DNA of 16,012 bases from Pseudonocardiaceae bacterium (GCA_025937115.1 JAICSB010000028.1:1-16012), one strand, 5' to 3'; shown: positions 1 through 11,300, counted from the stretch's first letter. Numbers and translations: made by a program. Notes: generated from the letters alone by a model not told the origin.

Positions 1-1
1 G

Positions 2-1960
2 ACGCCGGAGGGGATGTTGCAGTACCTGGGTCGCGCCGATGACCAGGTCAAGATCCGCGGCTTCCGGATCGAGCCCGGTGAGATCGAGACCGCGCTGCTG
101 CGACACCCACAGCTGACCGCGGCAGCCGTACTCGCCCGAGACGAGGGCGGGCACCAGCGGCTGGTGGCCTATGTCGTACCGGCCGGATCGACCGCACCCG
201 GTGGGTCGGAGTTGCGGTCCTGGCTGAAACGGGACCTGCCGGACTACATGGTGCCCTCGGCATTCGTCACGCTTGACGAGCTGCCGTTGACGTCGAGCGG
301 CAAAGTGGATCGCCGGGCGCTGCCGGCACCGGACGCTCAACCGGAGCTGGAATCCAGTTATGTCGCCCCGCGCACGCCGGCCGAGCGAGAGCTCGCTCGC
401 ATCTGGTCGGAGGTGCTCAGGGTCGAGCGGGTTGGGGTGGAGGACAACTTCTTCGAGCTCGGGGGCGATTCGATCCTGAGCATCCAGCTGGTGTCCCGGG
501 CCCGGAAGGCCGGCCTGCGCATCACGTCCAAGGACATCTTCCTGTACCAGACGATCGCCGCGCTCACCCAGGGCGTCGACATGGAGTTGGTGCCCCAGCC
601 AGTGGACCGTGCGGCGGTCGTAGGACCCGCTCCGCTCACTCCGATTCAACGGTGGTTCTTCGCCACCCACGGAGCGTTGCGCCACTTCACCATGTCGATC
701 CTGGTCGAGCTGCCCGTCGACGTCGACGCCGAGGCGCTGGCCGGGGCCGTCGATGCGGTCATGGCGCACCACGACGCGCTGCGCATGCGGTTCGAACTTG
801 TCGATGGCGCGTGGCGCCAAGACGTCGCCTCCACCGAATCGGTCGACGTATTTCAGCGGTGCGATCTGTCCGACCTCGACGATGACGGTCAGCGGATCGC
901 TATGGCCGAAGCTGCACTCGCCGCCCAGACCACCCTCGACGGCACGAGCGGCCCGCTGCTGCGAGCGGTGCTGTTCACCCTCGGACCCGGGCGCGCACCC
1001 CGACTGTTCTGGACCGTTCACCACTTGGTGGTCGACGGGGTGTCCTGGCGGATCCTGCTCGGTGACCTGGAGACGGCCTACCAGCAGATCCTCACTGGCC
1101 GAGCAGCCGATCTCGGTCCGACGACCACCGCCTACCAGCGCTGGTCCTCCCGGCTTACCGAGCACGTTCAGGCTGGTGGATTCGATGACGACCTCGCGTA
1201 CTGGACGACAGTGCCCGCTGGTGCGCCGGCGGACGTGCCCGTGGACCGCGGTGGTCCGAACACGTTCGCTTCCGGCGGCGTTGTCTCGGCTCGGCTCGGC
1301 CCGGACGAGACGGATGCGTTGTTGCATCTGGTGCCAGGGGTGTACCGCACCCAGGTCAACGATGTGCTGCTCAGCGCCCTGGGTCGGGTGCTGTCCCGGT
1401 GGACCGGGCGCGAAACGGTGCTGATCGGCATGGAGGGCCATGGTCGCGAGGAGATCCTCGATGGGCTGGACACGTCGCGCACCGTCGGCTGGTTCACCAC
1501 GGAGTTCCCCGTCGCGTTGACGGTGCCGTCCGGTGACTGGGGCGAGGTGCTCAAGTCGGTGAAGGAGCAGCTGCGGGCGGTGCCGCATCGGGGGCTGAGC
1601 TATGGCGCCCTGCGCTACCTGAGCGCACCCGGCTCGGCGGCCAGGGCCCTGCACGATGGCCCACTGCCGCGGATCTCCTTCAACTACCACGGCCGGTGGG
1701 ACGCTGCGTCAGGCCCCGAGGGGCTCTATCGCGCCCGGTGCGACGACATCGGGCAGGAGTTCGCTCTCGAGACCACTCGCACCTACCTGCTGGACATTAT
1801 CGGGCTGGTTGAGGACGGGGAGCTCGAGCTGGCCTGGACCTACTCCAGTCAGGTGCACGACGAGACCACGGTGCGGCGCCTGGCCGATGAGGTGATCGAG
1901 GCGCTGCGGGAGGTCGTGCAGCACTGTGTCCGGCCGGATGCGGGTGGGCGCACCCCGTCG
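2..1960 (+). other. NRPS module 1 (partial): end of A domain, carrier, epimerization domain
   Basis: The C-terminal subdomain of an adenylation domain comes first, with A8 ([15 protein letters not shown], about 47-90) and A10 (SGKVDRR, about 296-316). The specificity pocket is outside the window, so the substrate cannot be predicted. A carrier domain follows with [10 protein letters not shown] (serine codon 470). The epimerization domain starts near 617 and shows [17 protein letters not shown] (second His codon 1022, Asp 1034), EGHGREE (Glu codon 1433), RTVGWFT and FNYHGRW. The histidine motif and the Glu of EGHGR are the residues associated with epimerase catalysis in this family, so the domain looks active. 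The FNYLG motif reads FNYHG here, a small deviation. The residue handed on should be a D-amino acid, which agrees with the DCL-like C domain that follows. Confidence 0.93.
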
Positions 1961-4900
1961 GACTTCCCGCTGACCTGTCTCGACCAGGCAGCCGTGGACC
2001 GGATCGCCGGTGATGGGCGGGACGTGGAGGACATCTACCCGCTCACGCCGCTGCAGGCCGGCATGCTGTTCCACAGCCTGGTCGACGCCGACTCGGGCGC
2101 CTACCTCGACCAGTTCCGAGTGCGCCTGTCGGGAGTGTCGGACCCGCAGGCGTTCGGCACAGCGTGGCAGCGGGTGGTGGACCAGACGCCAGTGCTGCGC
2201 AGCTGCGTGGTGTGGGACGGGGTGGACGAACCGCTGCAGACCGTCTACCCCGAGGTCACAGTGCCCATCACCCACTATGACTGGCGCTGCCTGTCCGATG
2301 AGGACCGGGATCGAGAGCTGCAGAGATTGCTGGCCGAGGACCGCGCGGCCGGGATGGACCTGACCGAACCTCCGCTGATGCGCCTGGCCCTTGCTCGATT
2401 GCCCCACGACGAGATCCTGATGATCTGGGCCTCGCACCACATCCTGCTGGACGGCTGGAGCCTGTCTCAGGTGTTTGCCGAGGTGTGCGAGCAGTACGCG
2501 GCGATCGTGGCCGGCCTGGCACCGCGGTTGGTGGCCCGGCGTTCGTTCCGGGAGTATCTGCAATGGCTGTCCGAGCAGGACGACGGGCTGGCCGAGCGGT
2601 ACTGGCGGCGGGTGTTGGCGGGTGTCGAGTCGCCTACCCCGTTGCCCTATGACCGGCAGGTCATCGAGGCACACCGGGCCGAGTCCTCGGAATCGGTGCA
2701 CGTCGAGCTGCCCATGGATCAGTCCAGCCGGTTGCATCGGGTGGCCAAACGCAGCGGGCTGACGTCGAACACAGTGGTGCAGGGGGCGTGGGCGCTGCTG
2801 TTGTCCCGGTATAGCGGTGAGCGGGACGTCGTCTTCGGCACCACGGTGTCGGGCCGGCCGGCCGAGCTGCCCGGCGTGGAACAGATGGTCGGCATGTTCA
2901 TCAACACGGTACCGACCCGGGTCACGGTGCCCGACGGGCAGGACGTCGTGTCGTGGCTACGCGGGCTGCAGGACGAGCAGGTCGAGTCCCGGAACTTCGA
3001 CTTCGTATCACTGGCCCAGCTGCAGGCCTGGAGTGATCTGCCCGGCGGCACCAACCTGTTCGACAGCGCGGTGGTGTTCGAGAACTACCCGATCGCGGAT
3101 ACCTCGGCGGACGACGCCGGTCTGCGGGTAGCCGAGGTGCAGGCGCTGGACACCACGACCTTCCCCTTGACCCTGATCGCCTACCTGGAGGAGAGGCTCG
3201 GTTTCGACCTCGCCTACGACCCGAAGCTGTTCGACACTGCCACGGCCGAACGTATGGCCGAGCAGCTTCGCCTGCTGCTGGCTGGTATCGCCGACGACCC
3301 GGCGCGGCCGGTGTCCCAGCTGCCGTGGATGTCGGCGCAAGAGCGGCACCGCGTGCTCATGCGGTGGAACGACACCGCACATCAGGTGCCTGCGACCACG
3401 CTCGTGGAGCTATTCCAGGCGCAGATGATCCGCACCCCGGACGCGACTGCGGTGGTCTGCGGTGATGTCGAAATGTCCTATGCCGAGCTGGATACGCGGG
3501 CAAACCGGTTGGCGCATCGGCTAATCCGGCTTGGCGTGAACCCGGAGGACCGGGTCGGCGTGCTGGTGGATCGCTCGGCCGAGTTGGTGGTCGCCGTGTT
3601 GGCGGTGGTTAAGGCCGGCGGAGCTTACCTGCCGTTGGATCTTCGCGCGCCGATTGAACGGATGCGGCTGGTGCTGGCCGAGGCCGGAGCTTCGGTGTTG
3701 TTGACTGACCGGGCGTGGGAGCTGACCGCCAGGGCCGTACGCAGCGGGGAGCTTGTAGTGGTGGCCACTGGTGCGCCGGTAGTCGAGGAGCCTGTTGACC
3801 CCCCGCTGGCGGACGTGCATCCGGACAGCCTCGTTTACGTGGAGTACACGTCTGGCTCGACCGGCGTGCCCAAGGGTGTGGCGGTGCGACACCGGGACGC
3901 TGTGGCGTTGGCCTTCGATCGGCGTTTCGACGGCGGCGCTCACCGACATGTATTGATGCACTCGCCGCTGGCTTTCGATGCTTCGACCTACGAGCTATGG
4001 GTGCCGCTGCTGCGCGGTGGTCGGGTGGTGGTGTTGCCGCCGGGAGACCTGGACGTCGACACGCTACAACAAGTGATCACCAGGTATGAGGTGACGGGGT
4101 TGTGGTTGACCGCCGGGTTGTTCCGGATTGTGGCGCAGGATGTGCCGAAGAGTCTGACGGGTCTGTGTGAGGTCTGGACTGGTGGGGACGTGGTGCCCGC
4201 GGCTGCGGTGCGTCGGGTGCTGGAGGCCTGTCCAGAGCTGGTGGTGGTAGACGGTTACGGGCCGACCGAGACGACCACGTTCGCCACATCGTATCGGATG
4301 TCGGGGTTGAAACCGGTACCTGACGTGGTGCCGATCGGAAGTCCGCTGGACAACATGCAGGTCTACGTGCTCGATCATGACCTGATGCCGGTGCCACCCC
4401 ATGTGCCGGGTGAGCTGTACATCGCCGGTGCCGGACTGGCCCGCGGCTATTTGAACAGGTCGGGGTTGACAGCTGAGCGGTTCGTGGCCAACCCCTTCGG
4501 GCGGTCTGGGTCGCGGATGTACCGCACCGGCGACGTAGTCCGCTGGACCGCTGACGGCAACGTCGAGTTCGTCGGTCGGGCCGATGAACAGGTCAAGATC
4601 CGGGGGTTCCGCGTGGAGCTCGGCGAGATCGAGGCCCACCTGGCGTCCCACCCGGACGTCGCCCAGGTGGCGGTCATGGCACGAGATGATCAGCCGGGCG
4701 TCAAGCAACTGGTGGCCTACCTCGTGCCAGCGATCGGCGGGAGTGCGGCCAACGAGATTGTCGACTCCGCGAACCTGCGTACACATCTGGCCGCTGCACT
4801 CCCGGACTACATGGTGCCCTCGGTGTTCCTCACACTTGACGAGCTGCCGCTGACCCCCAACGGGAAGCTGGACCGCAAGGCGCTGCCCGCACCCCACGTC

Positions 4901-7900
4901 AAGGCGACGCGGCCCGGTTATGTAGCACCGCGCACCGAGGTCGAGCAGTTTATGGCCCAGATCTGGGCTGAGGTGCTCGGGGTCGACCGCGTGGGGGTCG
5001 AGGACAACTTCTTCGAGCTGGGTGGCGACTCGATCTTGAGTATCCGGGTGATCTCGCGGGTGCGGGCGGCGCTTGAGGTGGAGGTGTCTCCGCGGGCGCT
5101 GTTCACCCATCCGACGGTGGCCGGGCTGGCAGGCGCGATCGCCTCGCAGGCGCGGACCGGTGACGCTGGGCCGCTGTCGGCGATTCCGTTGATGCCACGT
5201 GGTCGCCCGTTGCCGTTGTCGTTCGCACAGCAGCGGTTATGGTTCCTCGACCAGTTCGAACCCGACAGCACCGAGTACGTCATTCCGCTGGCGGCGCGGT
5301 TGCATGGGGCGCTGGACGTCGATGCGCTGAATGCGGCGTTGACCGGTGTGGTGGCACGGCATGAGTCGTTACGTACCACGTTCGACGCGGTGGATGGCCG
5401 TGGTGTGCAGGTAGTGCACGAGCCGGACGAGGTGCACGTTCCGGTGCTGGACCTGTCGGGCCTGCCCGACGCCGAGCGCGAACTCGAGTTGGATCGGATA
5501 TTGGCGCAGGAGAGCGCTACCCCGTTTCACCTCAGTGAAGGTCCGCTGCTGCGACCGCGGCTGGTGCGGTTGGCCGCCCAGGAGCATGGGCTGACGGTGA
5601 TGATGCATCACATCGTCACCGATGGCTGGTCGATGGGGGTGCTCGTCGAGGAGCTCAGTGTGCTGTACGCAGCGGCGCTGCGGGGTGAGGTAGCCGATCT
5701 GCCGGCACTGCCGGTGCAGTATGCGGACTTCGCGAGCTGGCAACGAGACCGGTTGTCGGACGCGGTTGTCGAGGAGCAGCTCGGCTACTGGCAGCGGCAG
5801 CTTTCAGGCATCTCACCGTTGGAGTTGCCGACCGATCGGCCCCGGCCAGCGGTGCGTACCACTGCCGGCGCCGGACACGAGTTCGTGGTGTCGCCTGCCG
5901 TGACGGCTCGGCTCAAGGTGCTGGGTCAGCAGCGGGACAGCACCTTGTTCATGACCCTGGTCGCGGCTTGCCAGGTGCTGTTCGGCCGATGGTCCAGGCA
6001 GGACGACGTGGCCGTGGGCACTGTCACGTCCGGCCGTGAGCGGGCCGAGTTGGAGCAGCTTGTCGGGTTTTTCGTCAATACCCTCGTGTTGCGCTCCACC
6101 GTTCGCGGCAACGACACCTTCACGCAGTTCCTTGACGAGGTGCGTGGCACCGTCCTGGATGCCTTCGCCCACCAGGACGTGCCGTTCGAACGACTGGTTG
6201 ACGAACTCCAAACGGAACGTGACCCCAGCCGCACCCCGCTGTTCCAGGCCATGATCGTGCTACAGAACGCCCCCACCCGGACCATTGATGTTCTGCCCGG
6301 CCTTGAGGTTGAGGGGTTGGAGCTGCCGGGGGTGACCGCAAGCTTCGACATCTTGGTCGAGTTCCAGGAGATCGACGGCCGTCTGCATGGCGTAGTTACG
6401 TACAACACAGGCCTGTTCGACGCGGCCACTATCGAACACATGGCGGCGCACCTTGAGGTGCTGCTGAAAGGGATCGCCGCGGAGCCGGACCGACCGGTAT
6501 CCCAGCTACCGATACTCACCGATGCCGAACAGCACCAGGTGCTCGAGAGCTGGAATGACACCGCTCGCGACGTACCAGCCAAGATACTTCCTGCCCTGGT
6601 CGAGGACCAGGTGACGCGGAGCCCACAGGCACTGGCACTGGTTTTCGACGGCGGGGAGCTGAGCTACGCGCAGCTCAACGCGCAGGCGAATCGGCTGGCC
6701 CACCTGCTGATCACTCGGGGCGCGGGCCCTGAGCAGGTGGTAGCGCTCGTGCTGCCCCGCTCGGCAGACATCGTGGTTGCCCAGCTTGCTGTCACCAAGG
6801 CTGGCGCGGCGTTCCTGCCGATCGACCCCGCCTATCCGGCGGAGCGGATCGCGTTCATGCTGGACGATGCCCGGCCCGTGCTGACCCTGACCTGCACCGA
6901 CGTCCTCCCGGATGTTGCGGACCCGGCCACGCTGATGGTGCTCGATGGGCCGAGCGTGGTAGCCACGTTGGGCTCAATGCCGGACGCCGATCCGACGGAC
7001 ACTGACCGGCTGGCTCCGCTGACCCTGCACAACGCTGCCTACGTGATCTACACATCGGGCTCAACCGGGCGGCCCAAGGGCGTGGTGGTCTCACACGCTG
7101 GCCTGGCCAGCTTCGCCGCAGCCGAAGCGGATCGGTTTGCGGTCGAGCCCAGTGCCCGCGTGCTGCAGTTCTCCTCACCAAGCTTCGATGCGTCGGTACT
7201 GGAGCTGTGCATGTCCCTGGCGGCCGGAGCGGTGCTGGTGGTACCGCCTCCGGTTCCGCTGGTCGGTGAGGATCTGACGGAGGTGCTGGCGGCGCGGGGA
7301 ATCACGCACGCGCTGATACCGCCCGCGGCGCTGGCCACGGTATCCCCCGCGGACGTCCCTGATTTCCGGACGGTGATCGTAGGTGGTGACGTTTGTTCGG
7401 CCGCGCTAGTCGATCGATGGGCACCGGGGCGGCGAATGATCAATGCCTACGGACCGACTGAATCGACCGTAGTGTCGACCTGGAGCGAACCACTGTCTGC
7501 CGGCCAGGCGCCGCTGATCGGCCGGCCGATCTGGAATACCAAGGCGTATGTGCTCGACGGCGCCCTGCAGCCGGCTCCGGTCGGCGTTTCCGGTGAGCTG
7601 TATGTGGCCGGCGCCGGGTTGGCTCGCGGATACCTCAACCGCCCGAGCTTGACCGCCGACCGGTTCCTTGCCAACCCGTTCGGACCGCCGGGGTCGCGTA
7701 TGTATCGCACCGGGGATGTGGTGCGCTGGACGGCGGGGGGCGAGCTGCAGTTCCTCGGCCGGGCCGATGAGCAGGTCAAGATCCGCGGCTTCCGCATCGA
7801 GCTAGGCGAGATCGAATCGGTGCTGCAAGCACACGCCGAGATCACCGACGCCGTCGTGGTGGTCCGCGAAGAAAGCTCAGGGCACAAGCGTCTGGTGGCC

Positions 7901-9688
7901 TATCTGGTGCCAGCGTCCGGAACGGACACGGTGAGCACCCCCAGCTTGCGGGAGTTCCTCAGCCAGCAACTACCGGACTACATGGTCCCGTCGGCGTTCG
8001 TGGTGGTGGACGTTGTGCCACTGAATCCCAACGGGAAGGTGGATCGCCGTTCGCTGCCCGACCCCGGACCCACGCCCGAGATCGAAGCGCGGTACGTGGC
8101 CCCGAGCAGCCCGACTGAGATTGCACTCACGGAGATTTGGGCCGACGTCCTCGGGCTGGAGCGAATCGGAGTGCAGGACAACTTCTTCGAGCTTGGTGGA
8201 GATTCCATCCTGAGCATCCAGGTGGTGTCCCGAGCCCGGAAAGCTGGCTTGCTCTTCACTACCAAAAACCTCTTCATGCACCAGACCGTCGCGTCACTGG
8301 CATCAGTCGCTACCGCGATAGAGGCCGGCGACGCTGAGCGACAACCGGTCGTCGGCCCGGTTCCGCTCACTCCGATCCAGCACTGGTTCTTCCAGACGCA
8401 TCAGGTGAGCCCGCACCATTTCAACCAGTCCGCCCTGGTGGAATTGACCAACGAACTGGACGAACAGGCGCTGCGGTGGGCACTTGATGCGCTGCTCGTA
8501 CACCACGACGCACTGCGGATGCGGTTCGAGCAGATCGACGGCCAATGGCATCAGCACAACGCGCCTGTGCAGCCCATGGAGGTGCTCCAACGGTGCGATT
8601 TGTCTGATGTGGACGCGGCAGAGCAGTCCGCGGTCATGGAGAAGGTCGCTGACGACGTCCACGCGAGTTTCGACCTAGCGCGCCCCTCCCTGCTGAAAGG
8701 AGCGCTATTCCATCTGGGTGCGGATCAGCGGCCCTATCTTTTCCTGGCGGCGCACCATCTGGTCGTTGATGGCGTTTCCTGGCGTATCTTGCTCGACGAC
8801 CTTGATACGGCGTACCTGCAAGCAGTGCGCGGGGAAACGATCGATCTCGGTCTCAAGACCACCTCGTTCCAGGACTGGGCGTTGCGGCTGGGCAACTACC
8901 TGGCTACCGGTGGGCTTGACCATGAACTTGACCACTGGGCATCCGCGCTGGATGGCGGTGAACTCCCAGTGGACCGCGCGCAGCCGCAGCTAGGGACTCC
9001 AGCCTGCGCCGTGTCAGTGCTGCTGACCACCGAAGAAACCGACGCGTTACTGCACTGGGCGCCGACCGTCTACCGCACGCGGATCAACGACGTCCTGCTC
9101 GCAGCTCTCGCCTGGGCGTTATCGCGGTGGACAGGGCGAGGCAGGGTATCGATCAACCTGGAGGGCCATGGCCGTGAGGAGATCCTCGACGGCATCGACC
9201 TCTCCCGCACCGTTGGATGGTTCACCAGTATCTTCCCGGTCGCTCTCGAGGTAGCGGTCAGCGATGAACCGAACTGGCGCAATCTGGTCAAGTCGGTGCG
9301 AAGGCAGCTTCGCGCCATTCCGCGCAATGGGTTCGGCTACGGGCCGCTGCGCTACCTGGGTTCCCCGGAGGCGCGTGAACGGCTGTCCGCGCAAGGCAGC
9401 GACCCGCAGATCTCGTTCAATTACCTCGGTCAGTGGGATGCACGGTCCGACGATGCGGGGGGTGGCCTCTACCGGTCCGTGCATGGCGCACTCGGCCAGG
9501 ATCATGATCCCGCTGATCGAAGCCCTCACATGCTGGAGATCGTGGGCAACGCCCAGGGTGGTCAGCTGGCCTTCTTCTGGTATTACCAGCCTGGCCTGCA
9601 CGACCAGTCCACCGTGGAGTCCATCGCCGGTGACTTCGCCGACGCACTTCGGAGTATCGCGCAGGACTGTCGGGGGGAGGGTCGATGA
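2..9688 (+). CDS. Non-ribosomal peptide synthetase, 3' part (T-E, C-A-T, C-A-T-E), 5'-truncated by the window
   Basis: This is a multimodular NRPS that activates amino acids as adenylates, loads them on carrier domains and condenses them in the cytoplasm. The reading frame is open from base 2, inside the A8 motif region of an adenylation domain ([13 protein letters not shown]), so the first methionine codon at 14 is internal and the true start lies upstream. About 3,228 residues are visible. The order is the tail of A1, T1, E1, C2, A2, T2, C3, A3, T3, E3. All three carrier domains keep the phosphopantetheine serine in LGGDS (codons at 470, 5030 and 8204). Both C domains and both E domains keep HHxxxDG. 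No TE, reductase or terminal C domain follows E3; the protein ends about 30 residues after the last E-type region, in [10 protein letters not shown]. The stop overlaps the start of the exporter gene (ATGA), which implies translational coupling. Family assignment is certain; the product is unknown. Confidence 0.98.
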   Translation, partial: TPEGMLQYLGRADDQVKIRGFRIEPGEIETALLRHPQLTAAAVLARDEGGHQRLVAYVVPAGSTAPGGSELRSWLKRDLPDYMVPSAFVTLDELPLTSSGKVDRRALPAPDAQPELESSYVAPRTPAERELARIWSEVLRVERVGVEDNFFELGGDSILSIQLVSRARKAGLRITSKDIFLYQTIAALTQGVDMELVPQPVDRAAVVGPAPLTPIQRWFFATHGALRHFTMSILVELPVDVDAEALAGAVDAVMAHHDALRMRFELVDGAWRQDVASTESVDVFQRCDLSDLDDDGQRIAMAEAALAAQTTLDGTSGPLLRAVLFTLGPGRAPRLFWTVHHLVVDGVSWRILLGDLETAYQQILTGRAADLGPTTTAYQRWSSRLTEHVQAGGFDDDLAYWTTVPAGAPADVPVDRGGPNTFASGGVVSARLGPDETDALLHLVPGVYRTQVNDVLLSALGRVLSRWTGRETVLIGMEGHGREEILDGLDTSRTVGWFTTEFPVALTVPSGDWGEVLKSVKEQLRAVPHRGLSYGALRYLSAPGSAARALHDGPLPRISFNYHGRWDAASGPEGLYRARCDDIGQEFALETTRTYLLDIIGLVEDGELELAWTYSSQVHDETTVRRLADEVIEALREVVQHCVRPDAGGRTPSDFPLTCLDQAAVDRIAGDGRDVEDIYPLTPLQAGMLFHSLVDADSGAYLDQFRVRLSGVSDPQAFGTAWQRVVDQTPVLRSCVVWDGVDEPLQTVYPEVTVPITHYDWRCLSDEDRDRELQRLLAEDRAAGMDLTEPPLMRLALARLPHDEILMIWASHHILLDGWSLSQVFAEVCEQYAAIVAGLAPRLVARRSFREYLQWLSEQDDGLAERYWRRVLAGVESPTPLPYDRQVIEAHRAESSESVHVELPMDQSSRLHRVAKRSGLTSNTVVQGAWALLLSRYSGERDVVFGTTVSGRPAELPGVEQMVGMFINTVPTRVTVPDGQDVVSWLRGLQDEQVESRNFDFVSLAQLQAWSDLPGGTNLFDSAVVFENYPIADTSADDAGLRVAEVQALDTTTFPLTLIAYLEERLGFDLAYDPKLFDTATAERMAEQLRLLLAGIADDPARPVSQLPWMSAQERHRVLMRWNDTAHQVPATTLVELFQAQMIRTPDATAVVCGDVEMSYAELDTRANRLAHRLIRLGVNPEDRVGVLVDRSAELVVAVLAVVKAGGAYLPLDLRAPIERMRLVLAEAGASVLLTDRAWELTARAVRSGELVVVATGAPVVEEPVDPPLADVHPDSLVYVEYTSGSTGVPKGVAVRHRDAVALAFDRRFDGGAHRHVLMHSPLAFDASTYELWVPLLRGGRVVVLPPGDLDVDTLQQVITRYEVTGLWLTAGLFRIVAQDVPKSLTGLCEVWTGGDVVPAAAVRRVLEACPELVVVDGYGPTETTTFATSYRMSGLKPVPDVVPIGSPLDNMQVYVLDHDLMPVPPHVPGELYIAGAGLARGYLNRSGLTAERFVANPFGRSGSRMYRTGDVVRWTADGNVEFVGRADEQVKIRGFRVELGEIEAHLASHPDVAQVAVMARDDQPGVKQLVAYLVPAIGGSAANEIVDSANLRTHLAAALPDYMVPSVFLTLDELPLTPNGKLDRKALPAPHVKATRPGYVAPRTEVEQFMAQIWAEVLGVDRVGVEDNFFELGGDSILSIRVISRVRAALEVEVSPRALFTHPTVAGLAGAIASQARTGDAGPLSAIPLMPRGRPLPLSFAQQRLWFLDQFEPDSTEYVIPLAARLHGALDVDALNAALTGVVARHESLRTTFDAVDGRGVQVVHEPDEVHVPVLDLSGLPDAERELELDRILAQESATPFHLSEGPLLRPRLVRLAAQEHGLTVMMHHIVTDGWSMGVLVEELSVLYAAALRGEVADLPALPVQYADFASWQRDRLSDAVVEEQLGYWQRQLSGISPLELPTDRPRPAVRTTAGAGHEFVVSPAVTARLKVLGQQRDSTLFMTLVAACQVLFGRWSRQDDVAVGTVTSGRERAELEQLVGFFVNTLVLRSTVRGNDTFTQFLDEVRGTVLDAFAHQDVPFERLVDELQTERDPSRTPLFQAMIVLQNAPTRTIDVLPGLEVEGLELPGVTASFDILVEFQEIDGRLHGVVTYNTGLFDAATIEHMAAHLEVLLKGIAAEPDRPVSQLPILTDAEQHQVLESWNDTARDVPAKILPALVEDQVTRSPQALALVFDGGELSYAQLNAQANRLAHLLITRGAGPEQVVALVLPRSADIVVAQLAVTKAGAAFLPIDPAYPAERIAFMLDDARPVLTLTCTDVLPDVADPATLMVLDGPSVVATLGSMPDADPTDTDRLAPLTLHNAAYVIYTSGSTGRPKGVVVSHAGLASFAAAEADRFAVEPSARVLQFSSPSFDASVLELCMSLAAGAVLVVPPPVPLVGEDLTEVLAARGITHALIPPAALATVSPADVPDFRTVIVGGDVCSAALVDRWAPGRRMINAYGPTESTVVSTWSEPLSAGQAPLIGRPIWNTKAYVLDGALQPAPVGVSGELYVAGAGLARGYLNRPSLTADRFLANPFGPPGSRMYRTGDVVRWTAGGELQFLGRADEQVKIRGFRIELGEIESVLQAHAEITDAVVVVREESSGHKRLVAYLVPASGTDTVSTPSLREFLSQQLPDYMVPSAFVVVDVVPLNPNGKVDRRSLPDPGPTPEIEARYVAPSSPTEIALTEIWADVLGLERIGVQDNFFELGGDSILSIQVVSRARKAGLLFTTKNLFMHQTVASLASVATAIEAGDAERQPVVGPVPLTPIQHWFFQTHQVSPHHFNQSALVELTNELDEQALRWALDALLVHHDALRMRFEQIDGQWHQHNAPVQPMEVLQRCDLSDVDAAEQSAVMEKVADDVHASFDLARPSLLKGALFHLGADQRPYLFLAAHHLVVDGVSWRILLDDLDTAYLQAVRGETIDLGLKTTSFQDWALRLGNYLATGGLDHELDHWASALDGGELPVDRAQPQLGTPACAVSVLLTTEETDALLHWAPTVYRTRINDVLLAALAWALSRWTGRGRVSINLEGHGREEILDGIDLSRTVGWFTSIFPVALEVAVSDEPNWRNLVKSVRRQLRAIPRNGFGYGPLRYLGSPEARERLSAQGSDPQISFNYLGQWDARSDDAGGGLYRSVHGALGQDHDPADRSPHMLEIVGNAQGGQLAFFWYYQPGLHDQSTVESIAGDFADALRSIAQDCRGEGR
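2021..5150 (+). other. NRPS module 2: C (DCL-like), A (valine-like pocket), carrier
   Basis: The condensation domain begins [17 protein letters not shown], the signature of C domains that accept a D-configured donor, and has HHILLDGWS (His codons 2435 and 2438). The adenylation domain spans about 3370-4890: A3 [11 protein letters not shown] at 3845, A4 FDASTYE, A5 GYGPTETT, A7 YRTGD at 4520, A10 NGKLDRK with the lysine codon at 4865. Aligning by eye to the GrsA pocket positions gives D(3977) A(3980) Y(3989) W(4103) W(4175) G(4181) G(4253) T(4277) F(4280) K(4865). This is close to the classical valine code DAFWIGGTFK, so valine or a similar branched aliphatic residue is the best guess. The carrier domain (serine codon 5030) is not followed by an E domain, so the residue should stay L. 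Module boundaries are approximate. Confidence 0.9.
5175..9688 (+). other. NRPS module 3: C (LCL-like), A (hydrophobic pocket), carrier, terminal epimerization domain
   Basis: The condensation domain begins [15 protein letters not shown], the LCL type that accepts an L-configured donor, and has HHIVTDGWS (His codons 5606 and 5609). The adenylation domain (about 6590-8060) has A3 [11 protein letters not shown] at 7049, A4 FDASVLE, A5 AYGPTEST and A10 NGKVDRR. Pocket residues read by eye are D(7187) A(7190) L(7199) L(7313) I(7376) G(7382) A(7445) V(7469) V(7472) K(8036). This is a hydrophobic pocket for a neutral aliphatic or aromatic residue; I do not assign one. The carrier serine codon is 8204. 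The E domain (from about 8348) shows [17 protein letters not shown] (His codons 8753 and 8756, Asp 8768), EGHGREE (Glu codon 9161), RTVGWFT and FNYLGQW, so all motifs look intact. It ends the protein, so the last residue is predicted to be D while still bound to the carrier. Confidence 0.9.
9672..9680 (+). promoter_or_regulatory. Ribosome binding site of the exporter gene, inside the NRPS 3' end
   Basis: A purine run GGGGGGAGG ends 4 nt before the ATG at 9685. It lies within the last NRPS codons and supports this start over later methionines. With the ATGA stop/start overlap it indicates coupled translation of NRPS and exporter. Confidence 0.75.
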
Positions 9689-10944
9689 TTACTCCGCTCT
9701 CCCGCAACCGCAATTACCAGCTGCTGTGGAGCAGTCAGGCGCTGTCGGAGTTCGGCATCAACACCTCGGTGATCGCGTTCCCTCTGCTGGTGCTCGCGAT
9801 GACCGGCTCGCCGGCGGCAACCGGGCTTGTGCTGGGTACGAGCGCCGCTGCGCAGCTCCTCGTTGGGTTACCAGCGGGAGCGCTAGTGGACCGCTGGAAT
9901 CGCAAGAAGATCATGCTCTTTTGCGAGGCGGCGCAGGCGATCGCCGCCACGAGCCTGGTCGTCGCGCTGTTATGGGGTGTAGCGAGTGTGGCGCACATCG
10001 TGGTCGTGGCCGCCGTGATGGGTGTGTGCGGGGCCCTGTTCATGCCGGCGGAGGACGCGTGTCTGCCGAACCTGATGCCGGCCGAGCAGCTGTCGACGGG
10101 GGTGGCGATGAACTCGGCACGTAGTCACCTGGGACAGTTGTCGGGCACCGCGGCAGGCGGCTTCCTGTTCAGTATCGGCAGATTCGTGCCGTTCGCGGTG
10201 GACGTACTGACCCATACCATGGCGTTCTTCTTCCTGATTTTTCTCCGCCTGCCGCCACGCAAGGTGCAGCCGGAACCGGTAGGACACCTCGGCCGTGAGA
10301 TGGCGGCTGGCTTGCTCTGGGTGTGGCGGCACCGCGCGGTTCGGGTCATTGGACTGTTCGCGGTAGCCCTCAACCTGTTCTTTACCGCCTATTTCATCGT
10401 CATCATCGTGGTGGCCCAAGCCAGAGGGGTCCCATCGGGGGAGATCGGCATCATGGCGGCGATGTTCGGTGTGGGTGGGATCCTGGGCGCTCTGGCCGCG
10501 CCGTACCTGCATCGGATGATGAGTCCGTACCTGTCGATCATCGTGGTGTTCTGGGCACTGACGGCTCTCACTCCGCTTGCGGTCTTCGTGAGCAATGGTT
10601 ACCTCATGGGTGCGCTTTTCGGTGGCATGGCATTTCTGGCCCCAACCGCCAACACGACGATCGAAACCTACCAAATTATCCTTACTCCCGATGAGTTGCG
10701 CGGCAGGATGAGCGCGGCGATAGGTGTGGTCGCCGGTATCGCCGGCGTGTTGGGGCCGGCGCTCGGGGGCTTGCTGATGGAGGTCGTGTCCGGCAACGGC
10801 GCGGTCCTGATGTGTGCGGCAGGCATCGGGGCGGTCACGCTGGTGGCCACCATCAGCCCCACCTTGCGTAAGTTTCCCCGGCATGCGGCCGCCGCGGTAA
10901 CCCCGGAGACCGCGCGAGAGCAGGAGCAGCCAGTCGAGCCGTAG
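9685..10944 (+). CDS. MFS exporter, EntS/MFS_3-like (probable peptide efflux)
   Basis: This 419-residue protein is a typical 12-helix major facilitator in length and hydrophobicity. It opens with [18 protein letters not shown], the usual start of the enterobactin-exporter-like MFS_3 group. It has the loop 2-3 motif A as [11 protein letters not shown] (residues 65-75) and a basic cytoplasmic middle stretch around residues 190-215 ([12 protein letters not shown] and following). The C-terminal tail after about residue 395 is hydrophilic and rich in Ala, Glu and Pro. It probably exports the NRPS product or a toxic intermediate across the cytoplasmic membrane by proton antiport. Direction and substrate are inferred from the family and from the 4-nt overlap with the NRPS gene. 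Two TTA leucine codons are present (9868 and 9970). The start is well supported by the GGAGG-like site just upstream. Confidence 0.93.
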   Translation: MITPLSRNRNYQLLWSSQALSEFGINTSVIAFPLLVLAMTGSPAATGLVLGTSAAAQLLVGLPAGALVDRWNRKKIMLFCEAAQAIAATSLVVALLWGVASVAHIVVVAAVMGVCGALFMPAEDACLPNLMPAEQLSTGVAMNSARSHLGQLSGTAAGGFLFSIGRFVPFAVDVLTHTMAFFFLIFLRLPPRKVQPEPVGHLGREMAAGLLWVWRHRAVRVIGLFAVALNLFFTAYFIVIIVVAQARGVPSGEIGIMAAMFGVGGILGALAAPYLHRMMSPYLSIIVVFWALTALTPLAVFVSNGYLMGALFGGMAFLAPTANTTIETYQIILTPDELRGRMSAAIGVVAGIAGVLGPALGGLLMEVVSGNGAVLMCAAGIGAVTLVATISPTLRKFPRHAAAAVTPETAREQEQPVEP

Positions 10945-10983
10945 CGCGAACTCCCAGCTATGCCAATGCGATACCAGTTTTCC

Positions 10984-10993
10984 AAGGAAGGAG
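10984..10993 (+). promoter_or_regulatory. Ribosome binding site of the MbtH-like gene
   Basis: The sequence AAGGAAGGAG ends 8 nt before the ATG at 11002. It decides the start, because the same frame is open upstream to a methionine at 10960 that has no such site. Confidence 0.85.
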
Positions 10994-11001
10994 ACAGCGG
11001 G

Positions 11002-11208
11002 ATGGATGACGACGCCAGGTACGTGGTCCTGCGCAACGACGAGGACCAGTACTCCCTGTGGCTGGCAGGTCACGAAATACCAGCGGGTTGGCACCAGGTA
11101 GGCGAGGAGGGCAGCATAGAGGAGTGCTCCACCTACGTCGACGAGGTATGGACGGACATGCGGCCGCGTAGTCTGCGCGAGCGGATGGACGCCGCAGCAC
11201 AGTCCTGA
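11002..11208 (+). CDS. mbtH: MbtH-like protein, NRPS adenylation-domain partner
   Basis: This is a 68-residue protein of standard MbtH length. It shows the family core: NDEDQYSLWLAGHEIPAGW, then EECSTYVDEVWTDMRPRSL. The three conserved tryptophans are W20, W30 and W50, and the TDMRP(x)SL block is intact. MbtH-like proteins bind the N-terminal subdomain of NRPS adenylation domains and promote their folding or activity. The usual SLWP proline after W20 is leucine here, a mild deviation. The gene lies 57 nt after the exporter stop with a strong ribosome binding site and no promoter obvious in the gap, so it is probably the last intact gene of the NRPS operon. The family call is secure. That it serves this NRPS is inferred from position. 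Confidence 0.96.
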   Translation: MDDDARYVVLRNDEDQYSLWLAGHEIPAGWHQVGEEGSIEECSTYVDEVWTDMRPRSLRERMDAAAQS

Positions 11209-11231
11209 TCGATCAATGCGGATTCCGGTCA

Positions 11232-11275
11232 GGAGTGCCTCGTTTCAATGGGATGCCCGTCGGACGAGGCACTCC
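11232..11275 (+). terminator. Perfect 12-bp inverted repeat after the MbtH gene, candidate transcription terminator
   Basis: GGAGTGCCTCGT (11232-11243) and ACGAGGCACTCC (11264-11275) are exact reverse complements separated by 20 nt, starting 23 nt after the MbtH stop codon. There is no T-run behind it; many actinobacterial terminators lack one. The loop holds a small GGG/CCC pairing. An operator or RNA-stability element is the alternative. Confidence 0.55.
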
Positions 11276-11300
11276 ACCGGATTTGCATCTCGTCGGGTGC

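Noticed and set aside
4064..5110. A 348-codon open frame on the minus strand
   Set aside because: It lies antisense to NRPS module 2, whose motifs are unbroken there. Its composition is His/Arg/Pro-rich, as expected of an opposite-strand shadow in GC-rich DNA.
9264..10124. A 286-codon plus-strand frame crossing the NRPS/exporter junction
   Set aside because: It overlaps the intact E3 domain and the exporter start in another frame and shows no family motif.
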